DNA of 6,437 nt from Bifidobacterium breve. Lineage in GTDB: Bacteria > Actinomycetota > Acidimicrobiia > IMCC26256. Numbering within the stretch: the first letter of the stretch is position 1; every line of letters starts with the position of its first letter. The position numbers were made by a program, and so were the translations under genes. Of this stretch, positions 1 through 4,541 are shown in pieces. Below the pieces are notes generated by a model that worked only from the letters and a program-made list of their open reading frames with translations, was not told the origin of the DNA and made no database searches. The stretch lies in NCBI GenBank assembly GCA_945907055.1, contig CAMDSG010000099.1, forward strand, positions 1-6,437. Reading direction: 5' to 3'.

Positions 1-67
1 CAGCGTTCTCGGTATTCGCAGCCCGCAATGGTCGTGCATAGCGAGGCGGTTCGCAGTCTCTCTCGAA

Positions 68-101
68 TAGCCCCAAATATTTAGTAGCCCCAAATATGTA
101 G
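68..101. repeat. 17-nt tandem duplication (2 copies)
   Basis: Two adjacent 17-nt units, 68-84 and 85-101, share 16 of 17 bases. Both begin TAGCCCCAAATAT and end TAG, and they differ only at unit position 14 (T versus G). The repeat lies directly upstream of the GC-rich hairpin. A recent slippage duplication or a doubled protein-binding site would both look like this. Confidence 0.85.
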
Positions 102-114
102 AGGTAAGAACGGA

Positions 115-143
115 AGCGGCGCCGGCCCCCCACCGGCGCCGCT
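115..143. terminator. GC-rich hairpin, possible terminator of the upstream gene
   Basis: A perfect 11-bp inverted repeat, AGCGGCGCCGG (115-125) and CCGGCGCCGCT (133-143), encloses a 7-nt C-rich loop. No U-run follows on the + strand and only scattered Ts follow on the - strand, so it is not a canonical intrinsic terminator. Actinobacteria often use hairpins without a U tail, so a terminator for a gene ending near the left edge is the simplest reading. Confidence 0.5.
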
Positions 144-272
144 GTCGCGTCTGGGCTCTAGTAAAGGATCGGCGCTAATACGTGTGTAATCCGTTTGGAG
201 CGGTTGCTCTATTAAGAAATGAGGGGATTGGCCTGAAAAACCACGCTGACTGTGTAATCATACGGGCTCGCA

Positions 273-302
273 ATCAACTGTATTAAAATCGACTGTATTA
301 AA
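273..302 (+). promoter_or_regulatory. 15-nt tandem duplication with two -10-like TATTAAA elements
   Basis: Units 273-287 and 288-302 match at 14 of 15 bases (ATC-A/G-ACTGTATTAAA). Each carries a TATTAA sequence (281-286 and 296-301) that could serve as a -10 box, and the second copy ends 20 nt before the ATG of the next gene. No clear -35 element is visible at the usual spacing. A duplicated promoter core or a doubled operator are the two readings, and neither is proven. Confidence 0.4.
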
Positions 303-322
303 CCTGAAAGGTGTTGGTAATT

Positions 323-712
323 ATGTCTTTAGCAACTTGGCAAGTTGGAGAAGTCGTTTTCACAATGCTGTGGTTTGCATGCTTCTTCATCTGGATTTGG
401 CTCCTCATCTCCGTATTTGGGGACATCTTCCGTAGCCACGACATGGGTGGTGTCTCAAAGGCAATCTGGATCCTCTTTGTGGTTGTCCTACCAATGATCG
501 GTGTCCTTATCTATCTCATCGCTCGCGGTGACAAGATGGCCAAGCACAATGCAGATGCAGCAAAAGCTCAAGAGGCTGCGATGAAGGACTTCATCCGCAA
601 TGCGGGTGGCACTGGAACCGCAGAGGAGCTTGAGCGTCTTGCAGGCCTAAAGGCAAGTGGAGTGCTTAGCGCCGCTGAGTTCGATGCTCAGAAGGCAAAA
701 CTCCTCGGATAG
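323..712 (+). CDS. Small membrane protein with PLDc_N-like TM hairpin and C-terminal SHOCT domain
   Basis: This 129-residue protein has two hydrophobic segments (about residues 10-34 and 46-67). The second contains W-I-L-F-V-V-V-L-P-M-I-G-x-L-I-Y-L, the pattern of the PLDc_N (cardiolipin synthase N-terminal) domain. A polar, Ala/Lys-rich helix follows, and then a SHOCT domain (about 100-128) with the typical L-x-x-L-A-x-L-K-x-x-G-V-L-S-x-x-E-F-x-x-x-K-x-x-L-L pattern. Such proteins are common in actinobacteria. SHOCT is thought to mediate oligomerisation or nucleic-acid contact, but the cellular role is unknown. The ATG at 323 was chosen over an in-frame GTG at 311 because an AAAGG Shine-Dalgarno-like sequence (307-311, within GAAAGGTG) is well placed for 323. 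The gene stands alone, with its own terminator downstream. No catalytic phospholipase motif (HKD) is present, so it should not be named a cardiolipin synthase. Confidence 0.85.
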   Translation: MSLATWQVGEVVFTMLWFACFFIWIWLLISVFGDIFRSHDMGGVSKAIWILFVVVLPMIGVLIYLIARGDKMAKHNADAAKAQEAAMKDFIRNAGGTGTAEELERLAGLKASGVLSAAEFDAQKAKLLG

Positions 713-759
713 CGAGTCCACTGTTCTCAATCGTCTCTTGACTCTTTGAGGGTCAACGA

Positions 760-808
760 CCGCCGCCACAACAGACTTAATTGTCTCGAGTGGCGGCGGT
801 TTTTTTTT
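760..808 (+). terminator. Strong intrinsic terminator of the SHOCT gene
   Basis: A perfect 10-bp GC stem, CCGCCGCCAC (760-769) with GTGGCGGCGG (790-799), is followed at once by nine Ts (800-808). The 20-nt loop holds a small inner stem, AGAC (773-776) with GTCT (783-786). It lies 47 nt after the stop codon at 710-712, is oriented for the + strand, and isolates the SHOCT gene from the ribosome-factor gene downstream. Confidence 0.95.
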
Positions 809-853
809 CTGGGGAGGAACGAGCACGAAAAGCATTTTTTATCACTAGCAAGA

Positions 854-871
854 ATCGCAGTTAGGTGCGAT
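854..871. promoter_or_regulatory. Inverted repeat upstream of the HPF-like gene
   Basis: ATCGCA (854-859) and TGCGAT (866-871) form a perfect 6-bp dyad around a 6-nt spacer, about 80 nt before the HPF-like start codon. The size and position suit an operator for a dimeric regulator or a small leader hairpin. No named regulator's consensus is recognised. Confidence 0.3.
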
Positions 872-949
872 GATGTGGAGGCGGACGAGGTGCGAAACCA
901 AACCGCAGACCTGCCTATTTGCTCCCATTGCTAGATGAAGGGATTGCCC

Positions 950-1738
950 ATGGATGCAGCACTAGAGATTGAGTTTCCGGTAATAACGAAGGGCAGGATT
1001 GAGCAAGACGCAATTGAGTATGCGCGCATGAAGATCAGCAAGACCCTCCTCCACAGTTCAGCGACTATCACTCACGCAACGGTGAGATTGACTCGTGAAC
1101 CGGACCCGGCTCGGGATCGCCCCGCAATCGCAGAGGTGACTCTCAATATGAAGGGGCGCGTAATCCGTGCCCACGTCGGTGCGGCGAGCATGCCTGAGGC
1201 AATAGATCTTCTCGACGCTCGGCTTCGCAGACGTATTGAAGAAGCCAACGACCGCCGTAGGGCTCTCTCCATGAGGCATCGCGATGATGGCCCAGGGGAG
1301 TGGAGGCATGGGGCTATTCCGTCGGAGCGCCCCGCAAGATTTGAGCGTCATGTAGATGAGCGTGAGTTAGTGCGCCACAAGTCATTCGCTGTTGCTCACC
1401 AAACTATTGATGAGGCAGCATTCGACCTCGAGGCACTAGACCACGACTTCTTCCTCTTCCGTGATGAGCGCTCAGACTCAGATGCAGTGATCTGGAGATT
1501 TGAGGGGCACTACGGACTCATTGAGGTTGACCCCAATGCCTCTCCAACCCCTGACACCGTTGCTGATGTAGAGCAGATGTCGATCCCGGTCCCCACTATT
1601 GATGTTGAGGCAGCGATTGAGCACCTAGATGTTGAGGGCGGACCATTTGTCTTCTTTTTGAATGTGGAGACGGGTCGCGGAAATGTCGTGTACTTCCGTT
1701 ACGACGGTCACTACGGCCTTATCGAACCAGCGGAGTAG
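950..1738 (+). CDS. HPF/RaiA-family ribosome-associated protein with duplicated C-terminal domain (RafH-like)
   Basis: This 262-residue protein fits the actinobacterial ribosome-associated hibernation factors. Residues about 1-107 look like a divergent S30AE/HPF domain: a basic helix ending RLRRRIEEANDRRR follows beta strands such as ATVRLTRE and IAEVTLNMKG. A charged linker leads to two copies of the S30AE C-terminal fold at about 137-193 and 205-262. Each copy ends in a GHYGLIE motif (186-192 and 253-259), preceded by an FFLF- or FFLN-type strand. This NTD plus two-CTD layout is known from mycobacterial RafH and Rv0079 proteins, which bind ribosomes under hypoxia or dormancy. Binding at the decoding region, causing stabilised and inactive ribosomes, is inferred. 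The ATG at 950 has a good Shine-Dalgarno (AAGGGA, 938-943, 6-nt spacer), whereas the in-frame ATG at 935 has none. The sulfatase gene follows 36 nt later in the same frame. Confidence 0.85.
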   Translation: MDAALEIEFPVITKGRIEQDAIEYARMKISKTLLHSSATITHATVRLTREPDPARDRPAIAEVTLNMKGRVIRAHVGAASMPEAIDLLDARLRRRIEEANDRRRALSMRHRDDGPGEWRHGAIPSERPARFERHVDERELVRHKSFAVAHQTIDEAAFDLEALDHDFFLFRDERSDSDAVIWRFEGHYGLIEVDPNASPTPDTVADVEQMSIPVPTIDVEAAIEHLDVEGGPFVFFLNVETGRGNVVYFRYDGHYGLIEPAE

Positions 1739-1774
1739 AGATCGCTCTACCTCAAATATCGAACTCGAGATGAC

Positions 1775-3325
1775 TTGGGGGCGTATTCTGAGCCTGTGGA
1801 TGAGACTCGAGAGGGCGAAGTCAAAGCGATCGCTGCCCTAAAGGGAAATGTTCTATTGATCACGATTGATCAGTGGCGCGCGGATTGCCTCGGAGTATTA
1901 GGTCACCCGGCTGTTGTTACTCCTAATCTTGATCGCCTTGCATCTGAGGGCGCAGTATTTACCCAGCACTACGCGCAGAGCGCGCCATGTGGGCCGAGTC
2001 GTGCATCTCTGCATACTGGCCTCTATGCGATGACCCATCGATCCATACTCAACGGCACGCCGCTCGATGATCGCTTTACAAACATCGCTCGAGAGGTACG
2101 CGCACTCGGATTCGATCCAGTGCTATTCGGCTACACGGATACAAGCCCAGATCCGCGAATCCTCGAGGCCGACGATCCGCGTCTGCTCTCATATGAAGGT
2201 CTTCTCCCTGGCTACCGCGCTGTCCTAGATATGCCTGAGGCCGCGGCTCCATGGCATGAGTGGCTTAGCAAGCAGGGTTACGACGTCGTCGAGGGGGAGT
2301 CGATGCAGCGCCCAGTCGACGAATCTGTTGCGAGCCCTGCGGTATACCGTGCCGAGCACTCAGAGGCCGCGTTCCTCACCGGCGAAGTACTCAGGTATCT
2401 CGATGACATCGCAGACGACCCCTTCTTCATTCACGCCACTTACATAAGGCCTCATCCGCCCTTCGTTGCCCCGGCTCCTTACAACACTCTCGTGAACCCT
2501 GAAAATGTGCCTATGCCGATTGGCCTTGGGACAATTGAGGAAGAGCGGGCAGTGAGCCCCATCCTCGCCGATGCTCTCCGGGCAGATTGGATACGTGCGC
2601 CGGAGTCTGAGGCAGAGATTCGTCAGATGCGCGCAACTTATTACGGCATGATCGCCGAGGTAGATGCCCAGGTAGGGAGGCTCTTAGATGCCTTGCGCGA
2701 GCGCCCTGACTGGGGCCGGACACTTGTGATCATCACGGCTGACCATGGCGAGGAGTTGGGCGACCACCATCTGACGGGCAAGCTCGGGTTCTACGACGCC
2801 TCGTATCGCATCCCCTGCATAATTCGAGACCCACGAGCGGAGGCCGATGGGGGAAGAGGGCAGTTAGTCAATGAGCTTACGGAGAACATTGACTTGATGC
2901 CTACGATCCTCGAGTGGCTCGATGCCAAGGTGCCATCGCAGTGCTCAGGGGCGTCGCTACTTTCTTTGGCACGCGGTGTGACCCCAGATGAGTGGCGAGA
3001 CTGCGTGTTCTGGGAGTGGGATTTTCGCGACCCCGTCGGGCGCTACGCAGAGCGGAGGCTAGGGATTCCATTCGATAGAAGTGGCATGGCAGTTATTCGC
3101 GATACATCTGGAAAGTATGTTCACTTCGCAGGAATGCCGGCACTCTTCTTTGACCTCTCAACCGATCCTGATGAACTAGTCAATTGCATAGACGACCCTG
3201 CGTACGCGTTGACGGTCTTGAGTTACGCGCAGCGAATGCTTACGTGGAGACTCGAGCACGCAGAGCGCACCCTTACTGGCTACCTCATCTGTCCACTCGG
3301 TGCAGTAGACCGGCGCTCTAATTAA
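1775..3325 (+). CDS. Formylglycine-dependent sulfatase-fold hydrolase, phosphonate monoester hydrolase (PMH)-like
   Basis: This is a 516-residue alkaline-phosphatase-superfamily enzyme. The nucleophile motif C-G-P-S-R (Cys72-Arg76) is the CxPxR signature whose Cys is oxidised to formylglycine. Metal ligands are visible as Asp32-Gln33 (ITIDQWRAD) and Asp323-His324 (TADHGEELGDHH). Asn93, Tyr120, His227 (RPHPPF) and Lys336 (LTGKLG) fit pocket residues of Rhizobium/Burkholderia phosphonate monoester hydrolases as I recall them. The C-terminal half (WRLEHAERTLTGY, FFDLSTDPDE) is also very PMH-like, as is the length (about 514). Known PMHs hydrolyse phosphonate monoesters, phosphodiesters and sulfate esters promiscuously, so the physiological substrate is unknown. 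There is no signal peptide, so it is cytoplasmic. It needs a formylglycine-generating enzyme not seen here. The TTG at 1775 gives the longest frame without a clear Shine-Dalgarno, and a GTG at 1796 is an alternative. It probably shares a transcript with the HPF-like gene. Confidence 0.9.
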   Translation: MGAYSEPVDETREGEVKAIAALKGNVLLITIDQWRADCLGVLGHPAVVTPNLDRLASEGAVFTQHYAQSAPCGPSRASLHTGLYAMTHRSILNGTPLDDRFTNIAREVRALGFDPVLFGYTDTSPDPRILEADDPRLLSYEGLLPGYRAVLDMPEAAAPWHEWLSKQGYDVVEGESMQRPVDESVASPAVYRAEHSEAAFLTGEVLRYLDDIADDPFFIHATYIRPHPPFVAPAPYNTLVNPENVPMPIGLGTIEEERAVSPILADALRADWIRAPESEAEIRQMRATYYGMIAEVDAQVGRLLDALRERPDWGRTLVIITADHGEELGDHHLTGKLGFYDASYRIPCIIRDPRAEADGGRGQLVNELTENIDLMPTILEWLDAKVPSQCSGASLLSLARGVTPDEWRDCVFWEWDFRDPVGRYAERRLGIPFDRSGMAVIRDTSGKYVHFAGMPALFFDLSTDPDELVNCIDDPAYALTVLSYAQRMLTWRLEHAERTLTGYLICPLGAVDRRSN

Positions 3326-3332
3326 GACTTGA

Positions 3333-3357
3333 TGCTTCAACACAAGTGTTGGTAGCA
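3333..3357 (+). terminator. Weak hairpin after the sulfatase stop codon
   Basis: TGCT (3333-3336) pairs with AGCA (3354-3357), and CAACA (3338-3342) pairs with TGTTG (3347-3351) around a CAAG loop, with a 1-by-2 internal loop between. It begins 8 nt after the stop codon (3323-3325). No U-run follows, so it could be a 3'-end stabiliser or a U-less terminator. Confidence 0.35.
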
Positions 3358-3394
3358 AATCTGCTTATAAATAAGGCGTTATAGGGCTCCGCCT

Positions 3395-3454
3395 AGGGCT
3401 AATTCTGCGCTTTTAAGAGCAGAAATATGAATGACTTACGTCACATTTAGCCCT
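3395..3454 (+). ncRNA. Candidate structured RNA element (three-stem junction)
   Basis: AGGGCTAA (3395-3402) is the exact reverse complement of TTAGCCCT (3447-3454), giving an 8-bp outer stem. Immediately inside, TTCTGC (3403-3408) pairs with GCAGAA (3419-3424), extended by CTT/AAG (3410-3412/3415-3417) past one G-A mismatch. A third stem, TGAC (3432-3435) with GTCA (3440-3443), closes a TTAC tetraloop. The nested pairings give a plausible three-way junction of about 60 nt, but I recognise no known riboswitch family. It may belong to the 3' end of the sulfatase transcript, the Rpf leader or a separate small RNA. Confidence 0.35.
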
Positions 3455-3498
3455 GAATTTAGGCACCGGACTCATCGTCGGATAGCCGCGCAGGGTGA

Positions 3499-3519
3499 GG
3501 GGATCCCCAGTTATCCACA
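3499..3519 (+). promoter_or_regulatory. 10-bp palindrome next to a perfect DnaA box
   Basis: GGGGATCCCC (3499-3508) is a perfect palindrome. Two bases later comes TTATCCACA (3511-3519), an exact match to the DnaA-box consensus TTATNCACA. It is the only perfect box I see nearby, which argues against an origin. It lies just upstream of the weak candidate promoter of the Rpf gene, so DnaA could act there as a transcription regulator; this is inference. Confidence 0.4.
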
Positions 3520-3764
3520 AGAAGGCCTTGAGTTTAACTTGATGACAGTAAATGGGAATCGACCCGAGCCGCGTCACAGGACCTAGTTAGGGTCTCTCTG
3601 GGTCGTCATCCCGGGTGCTCGCAAGCAGAGCCCGACCGAATTGGGTCGAACCGGCACACACCCCTCCTCCCCGCATCCATGCCGTGCTCGACGCGCGCCT
3701 ATGGGTCTCGGAGGGGAATGCGGTTCATCGCCGAGCGGCGGTGCCGAGAGGAGCCAATAAAAGT

Positions 3765-4490
3765 ATGCAGCCCCGCTTAGCGAGGAACGGCGTTATCAAG
3801 ATCAGTCTTGATGCCCGTCACGAGGTGCGGCCGACCGCCGCCGATGTCAGTTCAGTTATCAGTCCAGTTAGAGAGTCACTTCTTCAAAAGATCTCTGCTC
3901 GTATTTTACAGAGCACCCGGATCGGCAAAGCCCGCTATCACAGCCTGCGGCTAGCCGCCCCACATCGCCGAGGCGCAACTGCGCTCATCGCCTCTGGCCT
4001 GCTTCTCACCGGAGTTCTCGGCACAGCGACCGCCGCTGCTGAGCTCACCTCCGACTCAGGGAATAAGCCCCCAAAGGTTCGGCTCGTATCGCCTCCAATT
4101 GCTGCCTCTGCAATTGCGGAGGCTGAGGCGCTCGCCGCTAAAGATGCCGCGCTAGCCAATTCGGTAATAGCGGCTGCGGCGTCTCGGTTAGCAGATGAGC
4201 AGTCCCAATGGCTCCAGCAGAAGGCCTACGCCGCTCTCATGGGCACTGCCGGGCGAACCGGCGTCGACTGGGATGGAATCGCGTACTGCGAGACCGAGGG
4301 GAATTGGTCGATGAGCGGACCGCGTTATTCAGGTGGTGTTGGGTTCTATAACGGCACTTGGGAGGGATTCGGTGGCGAGGAGTTTGCGGCTAACGCAGGC
4401 TTAGCTACTCGCGCTGAGCAGATCGTCGTCGCTGAACGAGTTCATGATGCGTTTGGGCTAAGCGGCTGGGGATGTCGCGCCTACGGGTGA
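3765..4490 (+). CDS. Membrane-anchored resuscitation-promoting-factor (Rpf)-domain protein
   Basis: This 241-residue protein ends in an Rpf/transglycosylase-like domain (about 167-241): W-D-G-I-A-x-C-E-T-E-G-N-W, then G-G-V-G-F-Y-N-G-T-W, L-A-T-R-A-E-Q-I-V-V-A-E-R-V, and a final G-W-G-C. Glu176 matches the catalytic Glu of the lysozyme-like fold, and Cys175 and Cys237 can form the usual disulfide. Known Rpfs cleave peptidoglycan glycan strands and help dormant cells regrow. A hydrophobic segment (about 71-92, ATALIASGLLLTGVLGTA) serves as a signal anchor, followed by an Ala/Glu-rich helical linker (about 113-160). Unusually, about 70 basic residues precede the membrane segment. The ATG at 3765 was chosen because AGAGGAG (3747-3753) lies 11 nt upstream; a GTG at 3825 is another option. 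Either start keeps a cytoplasmic tail. It has no LysM, DUF348 or G5 domain, so it is not an RpfB. Confidence 0.85.
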   Translation: MQPRLARNGVIKISLDARHEVRPTAADVSSVISPVRESLLQKISARILQSTRIGKARYHSLRLAAPHRRGATALIASGLLLTGVLGTATAAAELTSDSGNKPPKVRLVSPPIAASAIAEAEALAAKDAALANSVIAAAASRLADEQSQWLQQKAYAALMGTAGRTGVDWDGIAYCETEGNWSMSGPRYSGGVGFYNGTWEGFGGEEFAANAGLATRAEQIVVAERVHDAFGLSGWGCRAYG

Positions 4491-4496
4491 TCCCTC

Positions 4497-4535
4497 GAAC
4501 GCTGCTCCTGAACGCTGCTTTTCAACGCTGCCTGC
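4497..4535. repeat. 13-nt tandem repeat, three copies
   Basis: Three adjacent 13-nt units (4497-4509, 4510-4522, 4523-4535) share the core AACGCTGC and differ mainly in the pyrimidine-rich remainder. They fill most of the gap between the Rpf stop codon and the first possible start of the kinase gene. The core repeats once per unit like an iterated binding site, but replication slippage is equally likely. Confidence 0.8.
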
Positions 4536-4541
4536 TGATCT

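Larger units (their letters stand above)
1..322. other. Intergenic region at left edge, possible 3' tail of an upstream gene
   Basis: No complete gene is visible here. All three forward frames are open from the left edge and close at TAG stops (39-41, 68-70 or 82-84), so the last codons of an upstream gene could lie here, but nothing tells the frame. The stretch contains two short tandem duplications and one strong GC-rich hairpin (listed separately). A 9-nt direct repeat TGTGTAATC also occurs at 183-191 and 251-259. Positions 144-240 show nothing else I can name. Confidence 0.6.
3326..3764 (+). other. Long non-coding stretch and presumed leader of the Rpf-domain gene
   Basis: These 439 nt carry no credible gene. 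The Rpf frame stays open back to a GTG at 3615, but residues before the ATG at 3765 are Pro/Arg-rich and unconvincing. In order it holds: a weak hairpin after the sulfatase stop (3333-3357), a three-stem element (3395-3454), a GGGGATCCCC palindrome plus DnaA box (3499-3519), and a cluster of alternative CGACCC/GGGTCG pairings (3559-3649). A candidate promoter is TTGAGT (3528-3533) with TAAATG (3549-3554), but the 15-nt spacing is short, so this is weak. Actinobacterial rpf genes often have long regulated 5' UTRs, which suits a leader reading. Confidence 0.6.

Noticed and set aside
323..712. Cardiolipin synthase or phospholipase D
   Set aside because: Only the N-terminal PLDc_N-type membrane hairpin is present; the protein lacks any HKD catalytic motif.
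746..934. 62-residue forward open frame before the HPF-like gene
   Set aside because: It runs straight through the strong intrinsic terminator at 760-808, has a GTG start and no recognisable protein features.
3499..3553. Replication origin
   Set aside because: Only one perfect DnaA box is present, without a box cluster, a clear unwinding element, or dnaA/dnaN nearby.
3625..3665. tRNA on the minus strand, suggested by a GGTTCGACC T-loop-like string
   Set aside because: The flanking bases do not form a T-stem and no acceptor or anticodon arm can be drawn.
3615..3764. Extended N terminus of the Rpf protein from the GTG at 3615
   Set aside because: The 50 extra residues are Pro/Arg-rich with no domain. 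The segment overlaps strong leader pairings, and the ATG at 3765 has a better ribosome-binding site.
3460..3764. c-di-AMP (ydaO-yuaA) riboswitch upstream of the Rpf gene
   Set aside because: The context fits, and fragments such as GGGTGA (3493-3498) or TCGAACCGGCA (3646-3656) vaguely recall it. The conserved 3' core (CCGUCAGCUAAC-type) and the other conserved blocks cannot be lined up by eye, so it is not called.
3938..4159. 73-residue Ala/Ser-rich frame antisense to the Rpf gene
   Set aside because: It mirrors the Ala-rich membrane segment and linker of the Rpf protein, with no independent support.
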